Part shown: positions 5,278-11,366 of the stretch, piece by piece
Layout of the letters: each line of letters opens with the position of its first letter
How positions within the stretch are numbered: position 1 is the stretch's first letter
From: Deltaproteobacteria bacterium
GTDB lineage: Bacteria > Desulfobacterota > DSM-4660 > Desulfatiglandales > Desulfatiglandaceae
Length of the DNA: 11,366 nucleotides
Direction: 5' to 3'
NCBI GenBank assembly: GCA_003646995.1
Contig: QMLZ01000080.1
Span: 1-11,366, forward strand
The notes under the pieces: model-generated
Told to the model about the DNA's origin: nothing
The model's input: only the letters and a program-made list of their open reading frames with translations
Database searches by the model: none
Translations under genes and position numbers: made by a program

Positions 5278-7367
5278 AATTTTTGTATGCTGCAGGCCGT
5301 ACCGCGTAAATTAGGGGTGCCCAATTCTTTGCCGCATTGGGCACCATCATCCGTGAGCATGTTTATATTTGATTCCTGCCAGCCGAAAGACGATTCTGGG
5401 CCCTTTTCAGGGTACCACCAACCGTAATCCACCCCAATGACTCTTGGATCTAATTGGTTGGTTAAATATGCCTTTTGTTTGATCCCTCCCCTATTTGTCT
5501 TTATCAGAACCCAGTCACCCTCTCTTATGCCATGTCTCGAAGCGGTATCCGGGTGAATCCATACCAGGGGCTCTGGCTGAATGCGCCGCAGGGAAGGTAT
5601 TTGCCTTCCACTTGTATGTCGGTATTGTTCGGCCTTCCAGGAAGTAAAGATCAAAGGAAACTTCTCGGCAATACCCGGATCAGAATAGGGCGTCTCGGGA
5701 AGCTCCCGGTATTGGGGTAAGGGATCGAATCCCCATTGGGCCAGCCTCTCGCTGTAAAGCTCCACTTTGCTCGAGGGGGTATTAAAACCATCTCTCTGGT
5801 ATTTGCGGTATTGCTTAGTACCCTCAAGCACACCCATATGTCGAAACTCATCAAACTTAAGGCCTGAAGGTTCCAACACAAAATCGAGCCACTCGGTGAA
5901 ATCTTCCCAAAAGAAGTTAGCTAGCCCCAGTTTTCTTGCAAGGTCGGTAATTATCTCGAAGTCGGATTTACACTGCCCTACCTGTGCAGTCTTTTGTTGC
6001 ACTTGTGCTATGGGATAATAAGGAGGGGAGATGATTGCATCAAACTCAAGGTAAGACCTAACAGGGAGAACAATGTCGGCAATTGCGGCTGTAGGGCTCA
6101 TGAACATGTCCACCACTACCAGGAAATCCAGTTTTTTGAATGCCTCGGCAGCCCGTGTTGAGTTGGGATAAGTTAACAGCGGGTTACCACCCTGAACATA
6201 GCCTAGCCTCAAAGGATAAGGCTCCTGCTCAAGTATGGCCTTTACGATGCTCTGGGGCCGGGCGTAGAACACATTGGGTAGCATCCCAGTCTGGGCATCG
6301 AGCCTCTTGTCCCTCATTTCCAATGGCATTTGATCTCTCAAATCAAGTTCCGGTGATCCCAGGGTGGGGCGTACCGGGGGAGAAGAGCATTCTAGTTCTC
6401 CCCCAGGTATGCCGAGATTGCCAGAAATGGCTCTCAAGATGGCCAGTGCACGAGCTGTTTGGAAGTTGTTTTGGTTATGATCAATTGCGTTACCTGCTTG
6501 AATAACCGCGGGTTTAAAAGAGCAATACATTCGCGCCATTTCCCTGATTTCATGCGCAGGGACCCACGCGATGTTTTCCACTTTTTCCGGAGAATAACCA
6601 GAGACATGTTGGCATAACTGTTCGAACCCGATGGTCCACTTATCGACAAAATCCGTATCATAGAGCTTTTCCGTTATAATGACATGTACGAGAGCCAGTG
6701 CAAATGCAAGATCAGTACCCGGTCGCAATTGTAGCCACATGTCTGGCTTGTGTGCTAGGTCGAATTTCCTTGGATCAACCACGATGAGCTTTGCTCCCCG
6801 ATTGAGTGCATCCAGGGTCTTGCGGTATTCTCCGATCCTCGTGGCCCTGAGGTTGGCCCCCCACATTACCACGCACCTGGGAGGATACTCGTAGTCTGGA
6901 ACAGGATTATACCCATGGGTAAAAACGCTCCCATAAACCCTCGGGACATAACACACAGGAGCCATTGAAGCGATGTTTGGCGCCCCAAATACATTGGCGA
7001 ATCTGGCCAGAAAAGTGCCGTCATAGCCCCCTTTAAAGGAGCCCCGCATAAAAACAATGCTTTCTGGTCCGAAGCGGTCCTTTGTGGCCTGAAATTGTTC
7101 TGCAATGATTCCAAGCGCCTCGTCCCAAGGAATCTCTTGCCATTGACCAGATCCCTTTTCCCCTTTTCTTTTCAATGGGGAGGTAAGGCGCTGGGGGTGC
7201 TCCAGGTACTCAAGACCGGCAAGCCCTTTGCTGCACAACCAACCTTTGTTTACCGGGCTGTTGGGATCTCCCTCTATCTTATGAGGCCTCGAATCCTTAA
7301 CATGCACCAGGATCCCGCATCCTGCCTGGCATATTCCGCAAGTACTTCTGATAATCTGCTGTCCCAC
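5274..7367 (-). CDS. Molybdopterin-dependent oxidoreductase, acetylene-hydratase-like subgroup, catalytic subunit
   Basis: A 697-residue Mo/W-bis-pyranopterin protein of the DMSO-reductase superfamily. The N-terminal [4Fe-4S] site is Cys10-x2-Cys13-x3-Cys17-x27-Cys45. Cys139 (in APVCYVPR) is the likely metal ligand, followed by Tyr rather than the His of formate dehydrogenases. A dinucleotide-binding C-terminal domain closes the protein (HPDTASRHGIREGDWV, then DYGWWYPEKG and TPNLRGT). The overall pattern, including PSSKVELYSE and DPLPQYRELPE, resembles the acetylene-hydratase-like branch. However, the catalytic Asp that follows the second cluster Cys in that enzyme is Gln14 here, so acetylene hydration is unlikely and the substrate is unknown. 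There is no Tat signal, so it is cytosolic unless a partner exports it. No electron-transfer or membrane subunit flanks it. Its GTG start has GGAG seven bases upstream (7375-7378). Its end overlaps the convergent selenoprotein frame by four bases. Confidence 0.9.
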   Translation of the reverse strand: MGQQIIRSTCGICQAGCGILVHVKDSRPHKIEGDPNSPVNKGWLCSKGLAGLEYLEHPQRLTSPLKRKGEKGSGQWQEIPWDEALGIIAEQFQATKDRFGPESIVFMRGSFKGGYDGTFLARFANVFGAPNIASMAPVCYVPRVYGSVFTHGYNPVPDYEYPPRCVVMWGANLRATRIGEYRKTLDALNRGAKLIVVDPRKFDLAHKPDMWLQLRPGTDLAFALALVHVIITEKLYDTDFVDKWTIGFEQLCQHVSGYSPEKVENIAWVPAHEIREMARMYCSFKPAVIQAGNAIDHNQNNFQTARALAILRAISGNLGIPGGELECSSPPVRPTLGSPELDLRDQMPLEMRDKRLDAQTGMLPNVFYARPQSIVKAILEQEPYPLRLGYVQGGNPLLTYPNSTRAAEAFKKLDFLVVVDMFMSPTAAIADIVLPVRSYLEFDAIISPPYYPIAQVQQKTAQVGQCKSDFEIITDLARKLGLANFFWEDFTEWLDFVLEPSGLKFDEFRHMGVLEGTKQYRKYQRDGFNTPSSKVELYSERLAQWGFDPLPQYRELPETPYSDPGIAEKFPLIFTSWKAEQYRHTSGRQIPSLRRIQPEPLVWIHPDTASRHGIREGDWVLIKTNRGGIKQKAYLTNQLDPRVIGVDYGWWYPEKGPESSFGWQESNINMLTDDGAQCGKELGTPNLRGTACSIQKF

Positions 7368-7404
7368 TGGTCTACTCCGAAAGCTGGTAGTAAATCCCTA
7401 GCAA

Positions 7405-7433
7405 ATCATACCTGCTGCGTCAGGATAAATCAA
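7405..7433 (-). promoter_or_regulatory. Promoter of the molybdopterin oxidoreductase gene
   Basis: On the minus strand, TTGATT (7428-7433) and TATGAT (7405-7410) are separated by exactly 17 bases. The -10 is one base from consensus. Predicted transcription starts near 7398, about 30 bases before the GTG at 7367, so the gene appears to be transcribed on its own. Confidence 0.6.
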
Positions 7434-7459
7434 CGCCACAAGCCGTCATATTTGATGGG

Positions 7460-7482
7460 GGGCCTTTATATATGATAGGCCC
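7460..7482. repeat. Inverted repeat upstream of the molybdopterin enzyme promoter
   Basis: GGGCCT (7460-7465) and AGGCCC (7477-7482) are separated by an AT-rich 11-base loop. It lies about 27 bases upstream of the -35 at 7428-7433, where an activator or repressor site would be expected. There is no adjoining U-run, so a terminator role is not supported. Confidence 0.35.
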
Positions 7483-7627
7483 TTAGGGACCGCCGGTGAA
7501 TATTATTTGCCTGCGGGCGCTGGGAATACACCTATTGTGCCATGTCTCCACAACTCAGATAATAAACACTTCGATGGCATGTTCTTTGCCTCAAGTAATT
7601 TCGTGTGAAACCATGGTCGCAGGTGGG

Positions 7628-7647
7628 CCCCGGAAAATGTTCCGGGG
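7628..7647. repeat. Strong 8-bp hairpin in the intergenic region
   Basis: CCCCGGAA, loop AATG, TTCCGGGG: a perfect, GC-rich stem. No T-run follows on either strand, so it is a structural element or protein site of unknown role rather than a normal terminator. Confidence 0.45.
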
Positions 7648-7775
7648 AGGAGTATCGCTGTACTTGAATGGGTAAATTCCGTCCTAGAGCTACAAATGTA
7701 CGGCGGAAAAAACCAATCTTGCAGGATCGACAAGATCGCAGTGCCTATTTTCCGCAGAACATGCTGCGAAGGTGT

Positions 7776-7789
7776 CAAGAATATTCTTG
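7776..7789. promoter_or_regulatory. Perfect 14-bp palindrome, possible operator
   Basis: CAAGAATATTCTTG is a perfect uninterrupted palindrome, typical in size for a homodimeric regulator. It lies 51 bases upstream of the candidate promoter at 7840-7866, which would suit an activator site. The binding protein is not known. Confidence 0.35.
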
Positions 7790-7839
7790 GAATCCGGCGG
7801 TAACGATTGTAAAAAGCGGTCCTGGCGATAGAGGGAAGA

Positions 7840-7866
7840 TTGACATGGGAATATAGAAGATATAGT
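7840..7866 (+). promoter_or_regulatory. Possible promoter for the AI-2E family permease gene
   Basis: A perfect TTGACA at 7840-7845 is followed by TATAGT at 7861-7866, with a short 15-base spacer (TAGTTA gives 17 but a poorer hexamer). The predicted leader is about 60 bases and leads to a strong GGAGGG ribosome site at 7921-7926. Confidence 0.4.
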
Positions 7867-7932
7867 TAGGTAAACACTGGTTTCAGGGGTGCAGGCGAAC
7901 AGCTTGCTTATTATTTAAAAGGAGGGCTTACA

Positions 7933-8982
7933 ATGGATGCTGCGTCTGAAGAAAAAGGCTCGCAGATTACGGCAGCTGCCGCATGGATACTGGTTGCCGT
8001 ATTGACCGTGGTTATCTTGAGGACCCTGGCATTCATTTTCATACCGCTGTGTTTTGCCCTTTTGATTTGCTTTGCCCTCGGAATACCCATGAACTTTCTC
8101 GAAAAGATAAAGGTACCTCGATTTTTAAGGATTTTTGTGGTTATATTGGGGTTGCTTTTTCTCGTATATTTACTGGGAAGACTCGTTAGCCTCAATGTCC
8201 ACCAATTCCAAGTAATGGCACCCACGTTTGAGAAGCAATTTTGGGCATACACTCAAGCCGTGCTAGGAATATTCAACATAAGCGCCGACCAGGCGCGGGA
8301 AGGCATCCAAGCATTCTTCGATAACCTGAAGCTTGGAGGTCTCAGTTCAGTGGGAGGAGTAGTAAAGAGATTCAGCGGATCATTTTTTAGCTTTCTTGGC
8401 AGCCTCATATGGGTGTTGCTCTTTATGTTGTTCATACTGGGGGAAAGAGGGAGCTTCCAAAAAAGGATCGTGCGAATATCAGGGGAATCTTCTCACGTAT
8501 TGGAGGTCTTCCATCGTATCACAGAATCCATTCAGAGCTATCTTGGCCTGAAGACGCTCATCAGCCTCTTAACGGGTATGCTGGTAACCATAACACTATA
8601 CATTTTCGGGGTACCCTTTGCATTGCTGTGGGGGGTCTTGACTTTCTTCCTGAACTTCATTCCAAACATAGGCTCCTTCGTGGCAGTTGTCCCACCAGTG
8701 GCCATAACCCTCTTCCACTTCGGCTCCCTCACGAGGACACTTGGGGTACTAATAGTGTTGGTGGTTATACAAATGGTGATAGGAAACTATGTCGAACCGA
8801 AGGTAATGGGCAAGGGACTTAATTTAAGTCCCTTAGTGGTTTTGCTTTCGTTACTTTTCTGGGGCTGGCTGTGGGGCCTTGCCGGAATGCTACTTTCTGT
8901 TCCAATGACAGCCGTGCTTAAAATTGCCCTAGAGCAATTGGATCAAACCAATTCTGTTGCCATTTTAATGGAAGGCGACTGA
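7933..8982 (+). CDS. AI-2E/PerM-family transporter
   Basis: A 349-residue integral membrane protein of the PF01594 family. N-terminal membrane segments are at about 14-31, 33-52 and 65-83. A soluble, amphipathic stretch (about 88-147) follows, then four or five further segments to about 335. Family signatures are clear: the conserved FLNFIPNIGSFVA at 239-251, GNYVEPKVMGKGLNLSPL at 284-301 and the final LLSLLFWGWLWGLAGMLLSVP region at 304-324. Members export autoinducer-2, act in Na+/H+ antiport or have unknown substrates; the choice cannot be made here. The ATG at 7933 has a strong GGAGGG six bases upstream. It is a single-gene unit convergent with the PAS protein gene, with only 32 bases between the stops. 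A T-run follows the stop but has no hairpin. Confidence 0.92.
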   Translation: MDAASEEKGSQITAAAAWILVAVLTVVILRTLAFIFIPLCFALLICFALGIPMNFLEKIKVPRFLRIFVVILGLLFLVYLLGRLVSLNVHQFQVMAPTFEKQFWAYTQAVLGIFNISADQAREGIQAFFDNLKLGGLSSVGGVVKRFSGSFFSFLGSLIWVLLFMLFILGERGSFQKRIVRISGESSHVLEVFHRITESIQSYLGLKTLISLLTGMLVTITLYIFGVPFALLWGVLTFFLNFIPNIGSFVAVVPPVAITLFHFGSLTRTLGVLIVLVVIQMVIGNYVEPKVMGKGLNLSPLVVLLSLLFWGWLWGLAGMLLSVPMTAVLKIALEQLDQTNSVAILMEGD

Positions 8983-9014
8983 GTTTATTTTTTTGGGGAT
9001 TGATCTTGGTTATC

Positions 9015-9632
9015 TTAGAACCCTGCAGCCCAAGGCCGCCCATCAAGCCTTTCTGGTTGAAAAAAAGCATAGACACCACTTTTTGCCGTAGTTGTGGTGA
9101 AACTACTTGCCATGCCTTGGTCCACAACCACTAGTGTTGGACCTGATCCTATTTCCCACCCGCCAATCTTGTACGGGTACTGTAGGGCCTCTTCGGCCTC
9201 CTTTCTTTTTGTGATATCTCTGGCTACATGGATGCTTCCGATGAGCTTGCCAGTGTCGTCGAATATGGGTGAGACGGAGATATCAAAAAACCCCTTTAAA
9301 TTTTTTTCAAAGCTTTCAAATGAATGTCCTTTTCCATCCTTCAGTAGCTTTGTATGGGGACAATACTGAAGGGGTTCTTTGCGGTCATGAACCACCTCAT
9401 AACATTTTCGACCGCATAATGCCTCGGGAGCTAACCCGAGTCTATCGGCCATGGCCTTGTTGGCATGCACAATCCTGTGCTCGGTGTCGATGATAGCAAT
9501 CAAACCGGGGACAGCATGGAAGACGTGTTCCCACAGATTTTTTGTCGGCAAGAGGCTGGATTCCTTATTCACTCGGCCTTCACTCGGTGAACGAAGAGAG
9601 GTTGGCGATTTTTTATGTTTTGAGCGGGGCAT
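9015..9632 (-). CDS. PAS-domain-only sensor protein
   Basis: A soluble protein of 205 residues. After a basic, low-complexity N-terminus (1-32), one PAS domain occupies about 33-145: LIAIIDTEHRIVHANKAMADRLG, a Cys-rich loop (Cys73, Cys77, Cys91-Pro-His93), FFDISVSPIFDD and the closing GSIHVARDITKRKEAEEAL. This CYEVVH...CPH type of PAS is common in sensor kinases of sulfate reducers. No kinase, GGDEF or other output domain follows. Residues 150-205 are a Gly/Thr-rich tail I do not recognise, so it may be a truncated sensor or act through a partner. The ATG at 9632 is chosen because GGAGG (9646-9650) lies upstream, although the 13-base gap is long. A GTG at 9659 would add nine residues but has no ribosome site. 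Confidence 0.8.
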   Translation of the reverse strand: MPRSKHKKSPTSLRSPSEGRVNKESSLLPTKNLWEHVFHAVPGLIAIIDTEHRIVHANKAMADRLGLAPEALCGRKCYEVVHDRKEPLQYCPHTKLLKDGKGHSFESFEKNLKGFFDISVSPIFDDTGKLIGSIHVARDITKRKEAEEALQYPYKIGGWEIGSGPTLVVVDQGMASSFTTTTAKSGVYAFFQPERLDGRPWAAGF

Positions 9633-9776
9633 TAAAGGCTTCTTTCCTCCCTGGTGCACTTGCTTCGGTTAGATAAGGCCATCTCACACCCTACTAGCGA
9701 GATATCGGAAATGCCATTGTTGAGGTTAAGACAATAGCAAGAGTTTGAGGAAACAGGGAATAATATACGGGACATT

Positions 9777-10379
9777 CTATTTAATTTCAATTAGTACTGT
9801 CAGGAAACGCCTTATTCCTCGGATGATTTGCAAAGGTATTTCCAGCACTGTCCCATCTCTGACCCCGGCAGGGATGCTTATTTCCATTCTTTTTCTTTGA
9901 ACTACGACTCCTTCCCCCAAACAGTGCGGGCAGGGGAAAAACCATGCTTGGCCGTCTCCTCCGCAGTAAGGACAAGATGTATAATATGGAATTTCAATCT
10001 CCACGCTACCCCCTTCCTCCGCCTCATAAGTGGAGAGGATCAGGATTAGATCGGGCCTTATGCGTGAAGCCAGGTTATTGCGTCTGGAAAACCGACAAAA
10101 GCGTCGGCCCCGCCATGGGCCCGAATCATATATGGGGGGCCTTCGATGGATCCGTATCCCGTGTTCCTCTTCCCAGAGCATGCGGTCGTAGGAACTTCTT
10201 TTTTCTGGGTCAGAAAGCACCTCATAGGCCTCTTGCACGTCCTGAAATTGATCCTTTGCTTCGGGGCCCGCTTTATCAGGGTGATATTTCTTGGCGAGCC
10301 TGCGGTAGGCGTTACGGATTTCCTTGGAATCGGTCTCGCGGGATACCCCTAATATCTTGTAATAGTCTTTCTGAGGCAT
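9777..10379 (-). CDS. Mini-DnaJ: J-domain protein with a single zinc cluster
   Basis: A 200-residue cochaperone. Residues 1-68 are a complete J domain ([20 protein letters not shown], then the HPD motif at 33-35, then [15 protein letters not shown]), which stimulates DnaK ATPase. A basic linker (75-108) is followed by a substrate-binding domain reduced to one zinc site: Cys136-x2-Cys139-GGDG and Cys150-x2-Cys153-LGEG. The remaining strands, [18 protein letters not shown], are recognisable as DnaJ CTD I. Canonical DnaJ has four CxxCxGxG repeats and about 375 residues, so half the zinc region, CTD II and the dimerisation tail are missing. Upstream of the ATG only a weak GGTTGAG is seen. It diverges from the Hsp20 gene and together they form a small proteostasis locus; a role in heat stress is inferred. 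Confidence 0.9.
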   Translation of the reverse strand: MPQKDYYKILGVSRETDSKEIRNAYRRLAKKYHPDKAGPEAKDQFQDVQEAYEVLSDPEKRSSYDRMLWEEEHGIRIHRRPPIYDSGPWRGRRFCRFSRRNNLASRIRPDLILILSTYEAEEGGSVEIEIPYYTSCPYCGGDGQAWFFPCPHCLGEGVVVQRKRMEISIPAGVRDGTVLEIPLQIIRGIRRFLTVLIEIK

Positions 10380-10402
10380 TTTAAACTCAACCTACTAGCC
10401 TA

Positions 10403-10431
10403 TAATTATTGGCAAATTCTTCCAGGAACAA
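10403..10431 (-). promoter_or_regulatory. Possible promoter of the mini-DnaJ gene
   Basis: On the minus strand, TTGTTC (10426-10431) and TAATTA (10403-10408) are 17 bases apart, about 25 bases upstream of the ATG at 10379. Both hexamers are imperfect, so support is weak. Confidence 0.3.
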
Positions 10432-10508
10432 ACCCAAAAAAATTATCTCTTGTGCCTGGTTGTTTGTCAATGGGTGGAGGCTTTGGAGGAATATTACACC
10501 AAGAGGTC

Positions 10509-10536
10509 TTGACAAAGCCTTGGTTGGATTTAATTT
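10509..10536 (+). promoter_or_regulatory. Possible promoter of the Hsp20 gene
   Basis: A perfect TTGACA at 10509-10514 and TAATTT at 10531-10536 are separated by 16 bases, ahead of the strong AAGGAGG at 10564-10570. No sigma32-type CCCCAT -10 and no CIRCE repeat is seen, so heat control is not evident from sequence. Confidence 0.4.
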
Positions 10537-10578
10537 CTCTTTCAAAACAGAGAGTTACCTGAAAAGGAGGTGGATAAG

Positions 10579-11028
10579 ATGGCTGGTTTAATACCCAGAC
10601 GAGAGGGACGGGAGTTGGATAAGTTGAGAAGGGAAATGGACAGGCTCTTTGAAAGGCTTAGCGAATGGAGGCCGTTTTTCTGGCGTGGAGAGGAAGGAGA
10701 GTGGTTACCCGCCATTGATCTGTCCGAAACTGCAAAAGAGATTATTGTGAAGGCTGAGTTACCAGGCATGAACCCTGAAGATATAGACGTTTCTCTCAGT
10801 GGTAACACACTGAGGATTCAGGGGGAAAGAAAACAAGAGAAGGAAGAGGAAGGAGAGAATTTCCACAAGGTGGAGCGTAGCTACGGGGCATTCATGAGAA
10901 CGGTACAGTTGCCGGCAGAGGTCGATCCTGACAATGTAAAGGCGACTTATAAAAAGGGTGTGTTGACTCTAAGGATGCCCAAAACAAAGGCCGAAACCAT
11001 GAAAAAGGTGGAGATCACCACAGAATAA
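10579..11028 (+). CDS. Hsp20/alpha-crystallin family small heat-shock protein
   Basis: A 149-residue ATP-independent holdase chaperone. A charged N-terminal arm (1-40, ending WRPFFWRGEEG) is followed by a complete alpha-crystallin domain (about 43-135). That domain contains PAIDLSETAKEIIVKAELPGM, SGNTLRIQGERK, the glutamate-rich loop 87-93 and the signature YKKGVLTLRMPK. A C-terminal Val144-x-Ile146 can serve as the I/V-x-I/V oligomerisation motif. Typical length for bacterial Hsp20. The ATG at 10579 is eight bases after AAGGAGG; the GTG at 10570 overlaps that ribosome site and is rejected. It is transcribed alone and closed by the terminator at 11061-11086. It diverges from the mini-DnaJ gene, with which it could share stress induction. 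Confidence 0.95.
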   Translation: MAGLIPRREGRELDKLRREMDRLFERLSEWRPFFWRGEEGEWLPAIDLSETAKEIIVKAELPGMNPEDIDVSLSGNTLRIQGERKQEKEEEGENFHKVERSYGAFMRTVQLPAEVDPDNVKATYKKGVLTLRMPKTKAETMKKVEITTE

Positions 11029-11060
11029 TCCCAACCTTCAACTGTCTTGTAACATGAGGT

Positions 11061-11086
11061 GAAGCGGGTGTAAGCCCGCTTTTTTA
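11061..11086 (+). terminator. Intrinsic terminator after the Hsp20 gene
   Basis: AAGCGGG (11062-11068), a six-base loop, CCCGCTT (11075-11081), then a run of T residues to 11085. It is a textbook rho-independent terminator 33 bases after the Hsp20 stop. Confidence 0.92.
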
Positions 11087-11089
11087 TTT

Positions 11090-11268
11090 AAGGAGTTAGA
11101 AGTCAGAAAAAACGGTTGACTTTCAGTAAAACTTACAGTATAAAAGAAGGTAGGAGATAGGAGTCAGGAGAAAGGCAAAAAGGAAAGTTATGAGTGAGCT
11201 AAAGTGCCTAAAGTGATCTAAAGTTGGTCTTCCTCTGGTTCATTCTTACTCCTGACTTCTAACTCCTT
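11090..11268. repeat. Heptamer-like repeat region with 17-bp perfect terminal inverted repeat
   Basis: AAGGAGTTAGAAGTCAG at 11090-11106 returns exactly inverted at 11252-11268. A third, imperfect direct copy is AGGAGATAGGAGTCAGGAG at about 11152-11170. All three decompose into 7-base units of the type AGGAGTT/AGAAGTC. Between them lies a separate CTAAAGT repeat. No open frame of note is present. Such arrays resemble dispersed intergenic repeats or a MITE-like element; mobility is not shown. Confidence 0.6.
11199..11224 (+). repeat. Three CTAAAGT direct repeats
   Basis: CTAAAGT occurs at 11199-11205, 11208-11214 and 11218-11224, with periods of 9 and 10 bases, inside the larger inverted repeat. 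Function unknown. Confidence 0.5.
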
Positions 11269-11366
11269 GCTTTAGCTGACGGCTCCTAAGAAACAGGTGG
11301 CGGAGGGCAATGGGATGTTGCCGAAGCGGCCTGTCTTTGCCCTTGGAGCAGGACAGCGGAAAGGGC
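11269..11366. other. Unassigned edge segment
   Basis: The last 98 bases contain GGCAA/TTGCC (11306-11322) and GGGCAA/TTGCCC (11305-11342) pairings, so it may be structured RNA. Two minus-strand frames also enter from the right edge and stop here. It is too short to decide between the end of a coding sequence, an RNA gene and more repeat sequence. Confidence 0.3.

Larger units (their letters stand above)
7434..7932. other. Gene-poor intergenic region with several hairpins
   Basis: No convincing gene is visible on either strand. Open frames up to 91 codons have no recognisable domain, odd composition and no good ribosome sites. The stretch holds four inverted repeats: GGGCCT/AGGCCC at 7460-7482, CCCCGGAA/TTCCGGGG at 7628-7647, CGCAG/CTGCG at 7753-7768 and the 14-bp palindrome at 7776-7789. 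It ends with the leader and ribosome site of the permease gene at 7933. A structured RNA or a decayed gene is possible but not demonstrated. Confidence 0.5.

Noticed and set aside
5274..7367. Formate dehydrogenase assignment for the molybdopterin enzyme
   Set aside because: The metal-ligand Cys139 is followed by Tyr, not the conserved His, and no formate dehydrogenase partner subunits are present.
7503..7778. 91-codon minus-strand open frame in the intergenic gap
   Set aside because: No recognisable domain or ribosome site, and it runs through the strong hairpin at 7628-7647; it looks like a chance open frame.
7668..7856. 62-codon plus-strand open frame in the same gap
   Set aside because: Basic, low-information sequence with no family resemblance, and it overlaps the palindrome and the candidate promoter of the next gene.
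8983..9014. T-rich run between the permease and PAS genes as a terminator
   Set aside because: There is a run of seven T residues but no stable hairpin in front of it on either strand.
9944..10384. 146-codon plus-strand frame opposite the DnaJ gene
   Set aside because: The minus strand encodes an unmistakable J domain and zinc cluster; the opposite frame has no family features.
11286..11366. Two minus-strand frames entering from the right edge, ending at about 11286 and 11274
   Set aside because: Fewer than 35 codons are visible and both frames are open, so neither can be assigned as a gene end.

Overview
The window is a stretch of bacterial chromosome with moderate GC. Its gene content best fits an anaerobic or microaerophilic, probably thermotolerant, member of the Desulfobacterota (old Deltaproteobacteria). 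The basis is a DUF3783 protein, a cation diffusion facilitator carrying a NifX/NifB-type tail, an SO_0444-type metal permease, an orphan acetylene-hydratase-like molybdopterin enzyme and a likely selenocysteine codon. The taxonomic guess rests on gene style only. No rRNA, tRNA, CRISPR array or recognisable transposase is present.

Left part (1-3314): a nitrilase-family amidase runs leftward off the window edge, and a HAD-family hydrolase diverges from it. These are followed on the + strand by a CDF metal transporter fused to a dinitrogenase-cofactor-type domain and by a small DUF3783 protein.

Centre (3328-5277): the most interesting unit is a compact metal-resistance operon. It has a strong promoter (TTGACA, 17 bp, TATATT) whose -10 is overlapped by a near-perfect ArsR/SmtB palindrome. 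It encodes a CadC-like ArsR repressor, a Cu/Zn efflux permease with a Cys/His-rich cytosolic loop, and a small CxC...CxC [2Fe-2S] protein of the CopZ/BFD type. The open frame of the last gene is interrupted by a single TGA, exactly where relatives have the first Cys of a Cys-Cys pair. The frame then continues with family-like sequence to a TAA that overlaps the end of the convergent gene. A small stem-loop with a G-rich apical loop lies about 19 nt past the TGA. I read this as a selenoprotein (UGA = Sec), with a recent nonsense mutation as the alternative.

Right of this (5274-7433, - strand) is a 697-residue molybdopterin oxidoreductase with its own clear promoter. A gene-poor stretch (about 7434-7932) with several hairpins follows, then an AI-2E/PerM-family permease (+).

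Right end: a short PAS-only sensor protein and a mini-DnaJ with a single zinc cluster lie on the - strand. Divergent from them is an Hsp20 small heat-shock protein (+) with a strong intrinsic terminator. The last 280 bp are non-coding repeats: heptamer-like AGGAGTT/AGAAGTC units arranged as a 17-bp perfect inverted repeat, and CTAAAGT repeats. Beyond them is a short uninterpretable segment at the edge.
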